A stretch of DNA of 64,000 bases from Pseudomonas syringae (GTDB lineage Bacteria > Pseudomonadota > Gammaproteobacteria > Pseudomonadales > Pseudomonadaceae): the NCBI RefSeq assembly GCF_023278085.1, contig NZ_CP066265.1:3304001-3368000 (forward strand), in the 5' to 3' direction. The stretch's first letter is position 1. Every line of letters begins with the position of its first letter. A program made the position numbers and the translations under genes. Shown here piece after piece: positions 1-8,826 of the stretch. Under the pieces are notes generated by a model. That model ran no database searches and had not been told where the DNA came from. It worked only from the letters and a program-made list of their open reading frames with translations.

Positions 1-245
1 GTCAGCGCTTGCGCGACGCCGTACCGGGTCTGGGATTCGTCTTTCTGGAACTGACCAAAGAACTCGCGACCGAACGCTGCTCGCATCGACCCGGACATTT
101 CATGCCCGCCAGCCTGGTCGACAGTCAGTTCGCAACACTCGAATCCCCGGCCGGCGAGCCGCTGACGCTGGTGGTCGATGCAACCCAACCGATCGATGTG
201 ATTGGCAAACAAGCCGCAGCATGGTGGAAAGACTCTCACGCCTGA
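1..245 (+). CDS. gntK: Gluconokinase, C-terminal part (cut by window start)
   Basis: Last 80 or so residues of a small P-loop gluconate kinase, which phosphorylates gluconate to 6-phosphogluconate in the cytoplasm. The visible part has the family's conserved tail: a strand ending FLELT, an HRPGHFMP segment, then SLVDSQFATLE, and a C-terminal helix ending in a tryptophan pair. The reading frame is open to the left edge, so the Walker A half lies outside. The gluconate permease starts 98 bases downstream on the same strand, as in other pseudomonads where kinase and permease form one unit. Identification rests on the C-terminal motif block only. Confidence 0.85.
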   Translation, partial: QRLRDAVPGLGFVFLELTKELATERCSHRPGHFMPASLVDSQFATLESPAGEPLTLVVDATQPIDVIGKQAAAWWKDSHA

Positions 246-343
246 TAAAGGTGTGAACGCGAAAGACAGCGCTGTCTTTGGCACACACGATAAAACCACG
301 GCGCTGTTTGCAGCGACCTAAAATAATAACCGGAGAGACACCC

Positions 344-1696
344 ATGTTCGGTATGACCCATGAGACGTTCTTACTCGTCGATGCGCTGGTGACCATCGTC
401 GGCCTTGTGCTGTTGATCACCACGTTCAAGGTTCACCCCTTTGTCGCACTGACGCTGGCGGCAGGCTTTCTTGGCCTGACCTCCGGCATGCCGGTGGAAA
501 AAGTCATGAAGTCGTTTCAGGACGGTTTCGGCGGCGTGCTGGGCTTTGTCGGCATCATCCTTGGGCTGGGCACCATGCTCGGCAAGCTGATGGCCGATTC
601 GGGCGGTGCCGACCAGATCGCGCAGACCCTGATCCGCCTCTTCGGCAAGCAGAAAGTACACTGGGCAATGATGTTCGCGGCGTTTCTCGTGGGCATCCCG
701 CTGTTCTTCGAGATCGGCTTTGTGCTGCTGATTCCACTGGTGTTCATCGTCGCGCGCCGCACCGGCGTGTCCATCGTCAAGATCGGTATCCCGCTGCTGG
801 CAGGTCTTTCGGCCGTACACGGTCTGGTTCCGCCGCATCCGGGTCCGTTGCTGGCCATCGGTATCTTCGGTGCCGACATCGGCAAAACGATTTTCTACGG
901 ACTGATCGTTGCATTGCCGACCGCAATCATCGCTGGCCCGATTTTCGGCAACTGGATTTCCAAGCGCATCCCGGGCACCCCTTCCCAGGAACTGATGGAC
1001 CAGATCGCCAAGGAATCGAGCACCGAGAATCTCCCGGGCTTCGCCATTACGCTGATCACCATCCTGCTGCCTGTATTCCTGATGCTGCTCAAAACCTTCG
1101 CTGACGTGGTGTTGCCCGAAAACAACATGTTCCGCATCTGGATGGACCTGATCGGCCACCCGATCACCGCCCTGCTGGCAGCCCTGTTGCTGGCGTTCTA
1201 CACCTTCGGCGCGGCACGCGGCTTCGACCGCTCGAAAATCATGAAGCTGCTTGACCAGAGCCTTGCACCGGTAGCGGCCATCGTGCTGATCGTCGGCGCG
1301 GGCGGTGGTTTCAAGCAGATGCTGGTAGCCAGTGGCGTAGGTGATGTCATCGGTCACATGGCAGTGCAGGCACAGATCAACCCGATCATGCTGGCCTGGC
1401 TGGTGGCGGCGGTGATTCGCGTGGCAACCGGTTCGGCCACGGTCGCAACCATCACAGGCGCAGGAATCGTCGCCCCGGTGGTCGGCCTGATTCCTGGCGT
1501 CAATCGTGAGCTGCTGGTGCTGGCAACCGGCGCAGGGTCGTTGATCCTGTCGCACGTCAACGACGCCGGCTTCTGGCTTGTGAAGCAATACTTCAACATG
1601 ACCGTTGCCGAAACGTTCAAGACCTGGACAGTGATGGAAACACTGCTCTCGGTGGTCGGCCTGATCTTCATCATGCTGCTGTCGACACTGGTATAG
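344..1696 (+). CDS. gntP: Gluconate permease, GntP family
   Basis: A 450-residue inner-membrane gluconate:H+ symporter. The protein is almost entirely hydrophobic, with about 12 to 14 segments, and has the family features GxxLGxMLGKLMADSGGADQIA near residue 85 and VPPHPGP near residue 170. The ATG at 344 is chosen because GGAGAG lies 7 bases upstream and it gives the usual family N-terminus (MFGMTHETFL). The open frame extends to 278, but those 22 residues are polar and lack a ribosome site. Cotranscribed after gntK. A strong hairpin follows the stop codon. Confidence 0.92.
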   Translation: MFGMTHETFLLVDALVTIVGLVLLITTFKVHPFVALTLAAGFLGLTSGMPVEKVMKSFQDGFGGVLGFVGIILGLGTMLGKLMADSGGADQIAQTLIRLFGKQKVHWAMMFAAFLVGIPLFFEIGFVLLIPLVFIVARRTGVSIVKIGIPLLAGLSAVHGLVPPHPGPLLAIGIFGADIGKTIFYGLIVALPTAIIAGPIFGNWISKRIPGTPSQELMDQIAKESSTENLPGFAITLITILLPVFLMLLKTFADVVLPENNMFRIWMDLIGHPITALLAALLLAFYTFGAARGFDRSKIMKLLDQSLAPVAAIVLIVGAGGGFKQMLVASGVGDVIGHMAVQAQINPIMLAWLVAAVIRVATGSATVATITGAGIVAPVVGLIPGVNRELLVLATGAGSLILSHVNDAGFWLVKQYFNMTVAETFKTWTVMETLLSVVGLIFIMLLSTLV

Positions 1697-1710
1697 CCCG
1701 AAAAACCAGG

Positions 1711-1736
1711 CCTTCGCGGGCCACAACCCGCGAAGG
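1711..1736 (+). terminator. Hairpin after gluconate permease
   Basis: A perfect 10-bp stem (1711-1720 with 1727-1736) around a 6-base loop, 14 bases after the permease stop. Only a short T run follows, so it may stop transcription weakly or mainly protect the mRNA 3' end. Confidence 0.6.
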
Positions 1737-2162
1737 CACAGGTTTAGACTGCAGCTTGCGGGCTGCGACAGGGCCGGTAGAACGCCACCTGCGTTCATAT
1801 TGGCTACGCGACAACACCCCCTTCCTACGCCTCCCCGCACTGCATTCCATTTGATTTTTCAGAAAGCTCGGGCAAGGTTCTCAAGTCGAGCCTACGCTTA
1901 TAAGTATCTGGAATTTGAGCCGTCCGATCTCGTCCGGCAAGGCAATGGCTGCCTGAACGTGCCCCCTGTTCACGTTACTTTTTATGTAGCGCCAGTAAAC
2001 GCGGGCATTTTCACGTCAAAACGGGCAGAATTGGCGCACTCGTCGTATCGGGCATGCAAATCTCGATGACAGGAAAATGAACCGAGGGAATTAAATTCAC
2101 CTGTGCAACGTCATATGACGGATGCATCTGGATGCACTCGGCAACAATCACCACGCAAAGGC
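1737..2162. other. Non-coding region upstream of csrA
   Basis: About 425 bases between the permease hairpin and the csrA leader. The only open frame of note (1800-2069, plus strand) has no recognisable domain, no Shine-Dalgarno sequence and an arginine/serine-rich composition, so I do not call it. The stretch presumably carries the csrA promoter. I see no clear sigma-70 hexamers, tRNA or sRNA-like terminator. Confidence 0.4.
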
Positions 2163-2199
2163 AAACGCCAGCCTCTTGATAGAGGCGTTTTCAAGAGGC
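2163..2199 (+). promoter_or_regulatory. Competing hairpins in the csrA leader
   Basis: Two perfect inverted repeats interleave just upstream of the csrA ribosome site. 2163-2169 (AAACGCC) pairs with 2184-2190 (GGCGTTT), and 2171-2179 (GCCTCTTGA) pairs with 2191-2199 (TCAAGAGGC). Because the arms alternate, with only 1 and 0 bases between neighbouring arms, both stems cannot readily form together, so the leader is potentially bistable. The ribosome site just after it reads AAGGA, which fits the A(N)GGA core bound by CsrA proteins. Autoregulation is an inference. Confidence 0.45.
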
Positions 2200-2215
2200 C
2201 ATCAAGGAAAAGATT

Positions 2216-2404
2216 ATGTTGATACTCACTCGCAAAGTAGGCGAAAGCATAAACATTGGTGACGAAATCACCGTCACCATTCTTGGCGTTCAAGGGCTGC
2301 AGGTCCGCCTGGGCATCAACGCGCCAAAAAATGTTTCTGTGCATCGCGAAGAAATCTACAAACGTATCCAGGCAGAACTGGCTCCTAACCAGGACCCACA
2401 ATAA
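2216..2404 (+). CDS. csrA: Carbon storage regulator CsrA/RsmE-type
   Basis: A 62-residue RNA-binding translational regulator that binds GGA motifs in mRNA leaders and is titrated by Rsm sRNAs; it is part of the Gac/Rsm cascade controlling secondary metabolism, motility and virulence. The sequence starts [11 protein letters not shown], contains the [16 protein letters not shown] core and ends in a short polar tail. The N-terminus with [13 protein letters not shown] resembles RsmE more than RsmA of fluorescent pseudomonads, so this is one of several paralogues. It is monocistronic, with a terminator just downstream. Confidence 0.95.
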   Translation: MLILTRKVGESINIGDEITVTILGVQGLQVRLGINAPKNVSVHREEIYKRIQAELAPNQDPQ

Positions 2405-2459
2405 ATCCTGCCAACACCTTATTCAATGCAGACCTGCCAGCCTTTGGCGGATCTGTCGT

Positions 2460-2486
2460 ACGGCGCCCTTGGGGCGCCGTTTTTTA
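2460..2486 (+). terminator. Rho-independent terminator of csrA
   Basis: A GC-rich stem CGGCGCC / GGCGCCG with a short loop is followed by six T residues, about 57 bases after the csrA stop. Confidence 0.88.
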
Positions 2487-3270
2487 TGGGCATCTTGAAG
2501 CTGGTTTTTGATGCACCCGTGCGATGACAGCCTCCAGCACCGCTCGGCTGGCGTCATGATGAAATGACCACACGCTGATACGACCCTCAAACGTCAGTTA
2601 GCTGCCCGATCTTGAATTGCCCCCAAGCCTGGCTCACAGGCCGAACGGCTGTTTCCACACGATTTGTAGACAGGGTTGTGCTCCACCGTCGTTTCATACG
2701 TTGGCGCCATCCAGCAGGCTGGATGATCGAGACGAAACAGTGCGCCTGCACGATCAAACGGGAAGACAAAGCAGCTCCGAAGTATCAGAGCGCTGGCACT
2801 GAAGTAATAGGATGTTACATGTTCGAACATAAGGGCACTTGCGGTAACAGCCTGGCAGGCAACTGATGACCAGACTGCAAGGTTGGCCAAACAAAAACCG
2901 AGGACACCGCCAATCATTTAGATTAATGTTTTTTGCAACTATTGGATGCTCGCAAGGTAGTGCCCGTGCAACACCGCGTTAATGCGTGCAAACAATACCG
3001 AATGTGTCAAACAAGGCGTTTCGTTGAGCAAGCCTTTTGTTCGATTGGCAAGCTCATGATTTGAATGGTGTTGTTGTTTTTATAACGCGCGATGGTATGT
3101 GACTGGCGACGTGCCGCCGCGGCAGAGGTGTTCTTGTTTTCTTGTCGGCGCAGTTGAAAAGCGCAGTATTGCGCAGCCGTCCATCTGACGAGGCACCCCG
3201 TGGCTGGATCCGCAACGCTACGCCAGAAGGTCATCGGGTGGTCGGGGAGACAGCACGCAAAACAGACACG
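2487..3270. other. Long non-coding region after csrA
   Basis: About 780 bases without a supportable gene. Short open frames on both strands (for example 2594-2917 minus, 2612-2866 plus, 3007-3234 minus) show no family motif, no good ribosome site and mixed composition. A perfect 8-bp inverted repeat lies at 2708-2725 (CATCCAGC, 2-base gap, GCTGGATG). No tRNA-like cloverleaf was seen. An unannotated sRNA is possible but I cannot point to a promoter-terminator pair. Confidence 0.4.
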
Positions 3271-3302
3271 AAAAAGCCCCGATCAACAAAGACAAGGGCT
3301 TT
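3271..3302 (-). terminator. Terminator of the DUF1652 gene
   Basis: On the minus strand AAAGCCC (3302-3296) pairs with GGGCTTT (3279-3273) and runs into a T tract, 47 bases beyond the DUF1652 stop codon. Confidence 0.75.
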
Positions 3303-3348
3303 GAGCTACCTGAGCGCAACCAGGCGTTTCCAGCGGGTTTGCGCAGAT

Positions 3349-3615
3349 TCAGGCGGTGCGGTAGTGAACCTGAACCACTCCATCGTGAGCAAGCCCGCCA
3401 CGGAGCTTGGCCACCAGAGCAGAGATGTCGCGACTGTTCTTCAGGTGATTCAACGAAATACCTGTTTCCAGCAATTCCACTCGTCCGGATGACGGGTCTT
3501 TAACCTGCACCGTCATCGACTGATCGTGTGCAATGGTGCAAGTACACTGCAAAGGCAGGAAAGCACCTTCGACAATGCTGCGAAGTTCCAACGTAGACAA
3601 TCCACTGGCAATCAT
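3349..3615 (-). CDS. DUF1652 family protein
   Basis: A small 88-residue cytoplasmic protein of the Pseudomonas-specific DUF1652 family, function unknown. The visible signature is LSTLELRSIVEGAFLP near the N-terminus, a CTCTIA strand, then a GISLNHLKNSRDI segment and a C-terminal LVAKLR helix. The ATG at 3615 is chosen because an AAGGAG-type site precedes it. The longer open frame to 3813 adds 66 residues with no homologous look. It has its own terminator and is transcribed alone. Confidence 0.8.
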   Translation of the reverse strand: MIASGLSTLELRSIVEGAFLPLQCTCTIAHDQSMTVQVKDPSSGRVELLETGISLNHLKNSRDISALVAKLRGGLAHDGVVQVHYRTA

Positions 3616-4019
3616 TTTTATCTCCTTATGTGTAACACTCAATCGAACAGTGGTCGCTTGCGTTTTTTTGTTATTAATTGACGCTTTAACGCAGCCAGTA
3701 AAGGCTTGCCAATTATCCGTCGCCACTTGCCTGATTCTTACAACCTTTATACGCCTAAAACAGACAGGCAGGCAACTTGTACACGCAAATATAAACAGCC
3801 CGTTTATAAGCAATCATTGACAGAGTTAATAGAAAAAACGATTCACCTTAATGTTATTCAGCGACCCATCACATGACGGGGATCAATCCACATAAAAGTG
3901 CCTCTGCCTTTTAAAAAAAGAGCGACGAACGGTCGATGATTTCATGTGCAAAACGTCAGGAGGGATTGCATGGCAGCAGCCAGGTTCTCACCTGGCTGCG
4001 ATCAGAAAAGTTGCCTGGC
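3616..4019. other. Non-coding region upstream of DUF1652
   Basis: An A+T-richer 400-base gap that should hold the minus-strand DUF1652 promoter. At 3976-3999 there is a perfect 9-bp hairpin (GCAGCCAGG, 6-base loop, CCTGGCTGC) 20 bases beyond the stop of the next minus-strand gene. It is probably its transcript end, although no T tract follows on that strand. Confidence 0.45.
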
Positions 4020-4502
4020 TTACTGGTCCGACCCGGAAAGCCGCAAATGGATCAATGCCACACGGGCGCCTTGCTTGTCACGCCGTTCTTCTATGGCATA
4101 GGGGCGAAAACCCATTCGCGGGTAGAACAAAAGTCCGGGCACATTATGGTTGTAGCAGGAAGCAATCAGCTCGGTGGCTTCATGCTTGTCGAACGCGATA
4201 CCCATCATGGTGGTGATCATGTAGCGCCCTACGCCCTTGGATCGCGCTTTTGGCGCGATGATCACGTTTCCCAGCGTGCAACGACCCCGGAAATGGCACT
4301 GCGCGAAATTGGCAAACCCTACGACTTCGCCATCCATCTCGATGACGGTTGAATCGTGACGGGTCTCCAGCGCATCGCGCAACTGCGAGGCGTCCAGCGG
4401 GTAAGTCGCTCTGGGGAACATGTAGAACAGTTCGTCGGCGTTCTGTGGCAACTCGCAGACGGCGGGAATGTCTTTTTCTTCCAGGGGACGGTGATTGAAC
4501 AT
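4020..4502 (-). CDS. GNAT family N-acetyltransferase
   Basis: A 160-residue acyl-CoA-dependent acetyltransferase, substrate unknown. The first 40 residues hold the LEEKDIPAVCELPQNADELFYMFP segment seen in RimJ-like sugar or amine acetyltransferases. The GNAT motif A follows as NVIIAPKARSKGVGRYMI (acetyl-CoA pyrophosphate loop) at about residues 77 to 95, and motif B as NVPGLLFYPRMGF. The ATG at 4502 has an AAGAGG site 11 bases upstream. The frame continues to 4613, but the extra 37 residues do not resemble the fold. A single gene, with divergent spacing of about 390 bases to the hydrolase gene. Confidence 0.85.
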   Translation of the reverse strand: MFNHRPLEEKDIPAVCELPQNADELFYMFPRATYPLDASQLRDALETRHDSTVIEMDGEVVGFANFAQCHFRGRCTLGNVIIAPKARSKGVGRYMITTMMGIAFDKHEATELIASCYNHNVPGLLFYPRMGFRPYAIEERRDKQGARVALIHLRLSGSDQ

Positions 4503-4895
4503 AAGGCGGTAACCTCTTGAAGAAACTGAAAAAACCGTAATTGGCAGCGTAGGTGAGCCAGCGAATCGAGCGTCGGCAATGACAAAAACACAGCGCTCGC
4601 ACTGCGACAGCATAATCCCCGGCTATCTAAAAGGGCTACCTCCATAACAAATCGTGCTAATGAGTGGCTTTGTTGACGCTGCTCTCCAGCCCGCGATGCA
4701 AGGTATTGAAGCGTCGAGAATAATCCTTGCGCTGCGGAGCGAGCATCTTCAGGCACACTTTTCGGTGAGCGGGAAGAACCAGGCCACGCGTTGCCGAACC
4801 GCGCAATATCCTGTAACCGATGTTTCAAGGCTCGTCTTGCAACCCGAACGCATAACCGGCATTTATTTCACTTCATTGACTGGAACATTCATTTT
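4503..4895. other. Divergent intergenic region
   Basis: About 390 bases between two divergent genes, presumably carrying both promoters. Open frames crossing it (such as 4654-5196) are out of frame with the downstream gene and have no domain. No repeat or regulatory motif stands out. Confidence 0.4.
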
Positions 4896-5840
4896 ATGCC
4901 GATCTCACCTGTGGCTCGCTTCAGGGCCCGTCCGTTTCGATGGATCTGCGTTGCGGCGATTCTTCTCGGTCTGCCGGTCGGCTGTTCGGTTCTTGAACAT
5001 AAAGAACGCGAGCTCGTGTTTCGCATCGAGCCCGGAACAGCCAGCTGGTACAGCGGGTTGCCTGCCGATGTGCAGGAGATCGAACTCAGTACCCCGGCAT
5101 TCGGCACGGCGCAGAACATTCATGCCTGGTGGTGGCCGGCCGCGGACAAAAATGCACCCGCCGTGCTGTACCTGCACGGTTCACGCTGGAACCTGACCGG
5201 TCAGCTGTTTCGTATCCAGCAACTCAAGGCACAGGGCTTTTCGATACTAGCCATCGATTACCGGGGCTTCGGTCAAAGCATGGGCCAGTTGCCGTCGGAA
5301 AAATCCGTGTATGAAGACGCACGCATTGCCTGGGCACGCCTGAAGCAATTGCAGCCTGACCCGCAACGCCGGCTGATCTACGGCCATTCTCTAGGCGGAG
5401 CGGTCGCGGTTGATCTGGCTGCCGAACTGGGCCAGGACACCGAGAAAGACCAGACGCCCATTCAGGCTCGCGGTCTGATCATAGAATCGACCTTCACCAA
5501 TCTGGCCGACGTAGCCACTGCGCTTGCCAACACGTCGTTGCCTGTGCGCTGGCTGCTGTCACAGAAGTTCGACTCGCTGGACAAGATCGCCGACATCCAC
5601 ATGCCGGTACTGATCGTCCATGGCACCGACGATCGCTACGTGCCCTCCCGCTTCAGCGAGCAACTGTTCGACGCGGCCAGAGAGCCGAAAAGACTCTTGC
5701 TGGTCCCCGGCGGCACGCACAACAACAGCATGCAACTTGGACAGCCGGCCTACGGCCAGGCCATTCAGACGCTGCTCAGGACACCAGCATCGCTACCGCA
5801 AGTCAGCAGGCACGGTCAGGCCCGGCAGGATGCCGGTTAG
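4896..5840 (+). CDS. Alpha/beta hydrolase, exported or membrane-anchored
   Basis: A 314-residue serine hydrolase of the BEM46/Abhydrolase_1 type. The N-terminus has a basic stretch and hydrophobic helix ending LPVGC, which may be a divergent lipobox (proline at -3 makes this uncertain). The fold is marked by YLHGSRWN (oxyanion region), DYRGFGQS, the nucleophile elbow GHSLGG near residue 165, an aspartate in HGTDDRYVP and a histidine in GGTHNNS. The ATG at 4896 gives the plausible leader; upstream methionines have none. Substrate unknown. A GNAT gene follows 54 bases later, possibly cotranscribed. Confidence 0.82.
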   Translation: MPISPVARFRARPFRWICVAAILLGLPVGCSVLEHKERELVFRIEPGTASWYSGLPADVQEIELSTPAFGTAQNIHAWWWPAADKNAPAVLYLHGSRWNLTGQLFRIQQLKAQGFSILAIDYRGFGQSMGQLPSEKSVYEDARIAWARLKQLQPDPQRRLIYGHSLGGAVAVDLAAELGQDTEKDQTPIQARGLIIESTFTNLADVATALANTSLPVRWLLSQKFDSLDKIADIHMPVLIVHGTDDRYVPSRFSEQLFDAAREPKRLLLVPGGTHNNSMQLGQPAYGQAIQTLLRTPASLPQVSRHGQARQDAG

Positions 5841-5894
5841 ACAGCCTCGGGCACCGGGCAGTAATCTGGCAGCCCATCACTCAAGGACTGTGCA

Positions 5895-6335
5895 ATGAGC
5901 GCCATTGTCGAGTATTCCGACCTGCATCACCGCCTCTCTGTCATCCAGCTCTGGAAAACCGTCTTCAACGACAGCCAGCCACATAACCGCCCGGACCTGT
6001 CGATCGACAAGAAACTGGCCGTCGAGGATCGACTGTTCTTCGTGTCCATGGTGAACGACGCTGTAGCCGGGACCATTCTTGCCGGCTACGACGGCCATCG
6101 TGGCTGGCTGTATTCGGTTGCAGTAGACCCGCAACAGCGTGGCAAGGGCCTGGGGTCAGCGCTGGTGAAACACGCCGAACAGGCCTTGATCGAACGTGGC
6201 TGCGTGAAGATCAATCTGCAGATCCACACGTTCAATGAAGCGGTGCAGGCTTTTTACAAGACCCTGGGCTACACCGAGGAGGCGATCATCAGCATGGGCA
6301 GACGGATTGACGCCAACGTCTGCGCGCCGTCCTGA
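5895..6335 (+). CDS. GNAT acetyltransferase, YpeA-like
   Basis: A 146-residue cytoplasmic GNAT protein closely resembling E. coli YpeA. The N-terminal segment ends in the ...LSIDKK...LFFVSMVN pattern, followed by GTILAGYDGHRGWLYSVAV. The acetyl-CoA loop reads QQRGKGLGSALV at about residues 80 to 92, and the closing motif is FYKTLGYTEE. Substrate unknown for the family. An ATG with a modest AAGGA-type site is used, and it lies downstream of the hydrolase on the same strand. Confidence 0.88.
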   Translation: MSAIVEYSDLHHRLSVIQLWKTVFNDSQPHNRPDLSIDKKLAVEDRLFFVSMVNDAVAGTILAGYDGHRGWLYSVAVDPQQRGKGLGSALVKHAEQALIERGCVKINLQIHTFNEAVQAFYKTLGYTEEAIISMGRRIDANVCAPS

Positions 6336-6395
6336 GCAATCGGCGTCCGCTCGGCGATCAATTAAACGGGACACAGGGTGATTCATTTATTTACA

Positions 6396-6410
6396 TGAGA
6401 ATTAATATCA
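6396..6410 (+). promoter_or_regulatory. Fur box of the TonB receptor gene
   Basis: TGAGAATTAATATCA matches 12 of 14 defined positions of the 7-1-7 Fur consensus TGATAATNATTATCA. It lies 42 bases before the receptor start codon, inside an A+T-rich promoter stretch, as expected for iron-repressed siderophore receptor genes. Confidence 0.75.
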
Positions 6411-6452
6411 AATTACAATTATTGCTATTAACGTCCTGACAGAGCATCTCCC

Positions 6453-8570
6453 TTGAGCACCTCCTCCCAACGCACTCGCCGTAACGGCCCCTTTCTGCTG
6501 TCCGCATTGTCGCTGGCGCTGCTGTCCAGCGGCGCCGTAAGCGCCGCAGAAACCGCCATGCTGCCCGCCACGCAGGTTTCCGCCGTCGCTACCGAAGGCC
6601 AGGAAGGCTACAGCGCAAAGAGCACCAGCACTGCGAGCAAGAGTGATGTTCCTGTCAAGGAAGAAGCTCAGTCGGTCAACGTCGTGACGCCACAGACCAT
6701 CGCCGATTACAACGTGCGCTCGCTGGACGATGCCATGAAGTTCGTCAGCGGCGTCAGTCAGGGCAACACGCTGGGCAACACCAAGGACTCACTGGTCAAG
6801 CGCGGTTTCGGCACCAACGACGATGGCTCGATCCTGCGCGACGGCGTGCGCTCGGTGGTGTCGAAGAACTTCGGTGCGACCACCGAGCGCGTCGAAGTGC
6901 TCAAGGGTCCGGCCTCGTTGCTCTACGGCGCGATGGAACCCGGCGGCGTGATCAATGTGATCAGCAAGCAGCCGCAGTATGTTCAAAGCACGACCCTGAG
7001 CGGTTCTTCCTACAGCGAAGGCGGCGGCAGTCTCGGCATCGACACCACCGGTCCGCTGGGCGACTCGGGGCTGGCCTATCGTTTGGTGGCCGAACGTCAG
7101 AGTGAAGACTACTGGCGTAACTATGGCGTTGATCAACACACCCTTATAGCGCCGTCCCTGTCATGGACCGGCGAGCGCGCCAGCCTGACGCTGGCCTATG
7201 AATACAACGATTACATCAGCCCGTTCGACCGCGGCACGGTCTTCACTAACGGCCACCCGGCCGATATCAGTTACAACAAGCGCCTGGACGAAAAATGGGC
7301 AAACACGGTCGGCATCAGCGAAACGGCGACCGCGCGGTTCGAGTACCAACTCAGCGATGACTGGAAAACCCGTTTGACCTACGGCTGGAACAACGACCGT
7401 TACAGCCTTTCGATTGCTCAGCCCAGCACCCTGTCGAGCAGTGGCGTGCTACGTCGGCAGGCCAATGGCGGCCATTACGATTACGAAACGCGTTATGCCA
7501 GCTGGGACTTCATCGGCAAACAGGACATTCTTGGCCAGCAACATGATCTGCTGATCGGTGCCGAGCAGGAAGACTCCGACAAGTATCGCGGCAAGACCTA
7601 TCGCAACACGGCACAGGGCGGCTTCAATATTTTCTCGCCGAGCTATGGCGGCCTGGCTGAACCCAGTGTTGTCAGCGCGGCCAACAGCAACCTGAGCAAT
7701 CAGCTGACGTCTTCTTCGGTCTACCTTAAAGACAATTGGCACCTGAATGACCGCTGGATTCTGGTGCTCGGCGGCCGCTATCAGCATTATGACCAGTACA
7801 TCGCCCAAGGCATGGGTGCCAGCCGCAACACTAACCTGGACAAAAATGACGATATATTCCTGCCGATGGCGGGTCTGGTGTTCAAGGTCAATGAAGACCT
7901 CTCGTTGTACGGCAATTACAGCCGTTCCTTCGTGCCTAACCAGGATGTGAACGACGATGGCACCACCTTCGACCCGGAAGAAGGCCGCAGTTACGAGGTC
8001 GGTGCCAAATATGCGCTGGCACCGGAGCTCAACGTCAACCTCGCCGTGTTCGACATCGAGAAGAAAAACGTCGTGACCACCGTCGCTACCGGCGTCAGCG
8101 AAGCGGCTGGCAAGGTGGGCTCACAGGGCGTGGAACTGGACGTGACCGGGCGCATCGCCGAGCGCTGGGACATGATCGGCACTTACGCCTACACCCACAC
8201 CGAAGTGCTCGATGATCCGAAAAACGAGGGCAACCGTCTGAGTCAGGCACCGAAACATACCGCCAGCCTGTACCTCACCCATCACCTGCAAGTCCCGTCC
8301 GGGCTGGGCGAATGGCATGCCGGTGGTGGCGCGCGCTATGTGGGCGAACGGGCGGGTGACAACGCCAACACGTTCTACATGAGCAGTTACACCGTGGCCG
8401 ATGCATTCCTGCGCTGGGATGTGCCGATGGCAGGTTATAAAACCCGTCTGCAATTGAACGTCGATAACCTGTTCGACAAGCAATACTACCCGTCCAGCAC
8501 CGACAGCCCGCTGCAGGTCAACGTAGGCGAACCCCGCACGGCGCGCCTCAGCGCCAGCGTCACGTTCTAG
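6453..8570 (+). CDS. TonB-dependent siderophore receptor
   Basis: A 705-residue outer-membrane ferric-siderophore receptor. It has a signal peptide ending near residue 31 (AVSA), a plug domain from about 67 to 175 (EEAQSVNVVTPQ, GFGTNDDGSILRDGVR, VEVLKGPASLLYGAMEPGG), a 22-strand barrel and a terminal phenylalanine. There is no STN signalling domain, so no direct sigma-factor signalling is expected. A TTG start at 6453 is used: no in-frame ATG lies nearby and the leader begins directly after it. It sits alone behind a Fur box. The siderophore cannot be named; the FhuE/FoxA hydroxamate class is the nearest impression. Confidence 0.93.
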   Translation: MSTSSQRTRRNGPFLLSALSLALLSSGAVSAAETAMLPATQVSAVATEGQEGYSAKSTSTASKSDVPVKEEAQSVNVVTPQTIADYNVRSLDDAMKFVSGVSQGNTLGNTKDSLVKRGFGTNDDGSILRDGVRSVVSKNFGATTERVEVLKGPASLLYGAMEPGGVINVISKQPQYVQSTTLSGSSYSEGGGSLGIDTTGPLGDSGLAYRLVAERQSEDYWRNYGVDQHTLIAPSLSWTGERASLTLAYEYNDYISPFDRGTVFTNGHPADISYNKRLDEKWANTVGISETATARFEYQLSDDWKTRLTYGWNNDRYSLSIAQPSTLSSSGVLRRQANGGHYDYETRYASWDFIGKQDILGQQHDLLIGAEQEDSDKYRGKTYRNTAQGGFNIFSPSYGGLAEPSVVSAANSNLSNQLTSSSVYLKDNWHLNDRWILVLGGRYQHYDQYIAQGMGASRNTNLDKNDDIFLPMAGLVFKVNEDLSLYGNYSRSFVPNQDVNDDGTTFDPEEGRSYEVGAKYALAPELNVNLAVFDIEKKNVVTTVATGVSEAAGKVGSQGVELDVTGRIAERWDMIGTYAYTHTEVLDDPKNEGNRLSQAPKHTASLYLTHHLQVPSGLGEWHAGGGARYVGERAGDNANTFYMSSYTVADAFLRWDVPMAGYKTRLQLNVDNLFDKQYYPSSTDSPLQVNVGEPRTARLSASVTF

Positions 8571-8573
8571 GCT

Positions 8574-8736
8574 CTGTACGTAAAGTGGCTGCGCTCGGTG
8601 ATGCTGCGTTAAAAACAGGCTCGTGCGCGAGTCCGATCGGAATGCTCATTTACAACACGTAGAGTCGAACGCGACCCCGGCCGGTCCTCGCCTGTTTTTG
8701 CCTTGCCTGACCTTCGCTCGCCGACTTTTCGTACAG
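8574..8736. repeat. MITE-like palindromic element
   Basis: A 163-base element between convergent genes. The ends are imperfect inverted repeats (CTGTACGTAAAGT at left, ACTTTTCGTACAG at right), with a nested inverted pair AAAAACAGGC (8611-8620) and GCCTGTTTTT (8690-8699). It contains no open reading frame. I recall similar sequences as widespread in P. syringae genomes, but copy number cannot be judged here. Confidence 0.55.
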
Positions 8737-8778
8737 AAGGTTGACCCGGAAGAGCAGGCCCGAAGGCTTGCTCTGTTT

Positions 8779-8805
8779 AACGCCTGAACGACGAGTTCAG
8801 GCGTT
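8779..8805. terminator. Bidirectional terminator
   Basis: A perfect 11-bp stem (AACGCCTGAAC with GTTCAGGCGTT) around a 5-base loop lies between the converging receptor and DUF3237 genes. A/T-rich flanks on both sides allow it to act for either strand. Confidence 0.75.
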
Positions 8806-8826
8806 TATTGCTTGCCGTGCCCGGGA

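Noticed and set aside
371..1840. 489-residue minus-strand open frame
   Set aside because: Antisense shadow of the gluconate permease; Gln/His/Arg-rich with no domain or ribosome site.
1800..2069. 89-residue open frame upstream of csrA
   Set aside because: No ribosome site, no domain, and composition unlike real genes of the window.
2163..2199. H-type pseudoknot in the csrA leader
   Set aside because: The interleaved arms leave linkers of only 1 and 0 bases to span 9- and 7-bp stems, which is sterically implausible; competing hairpins are more likely.
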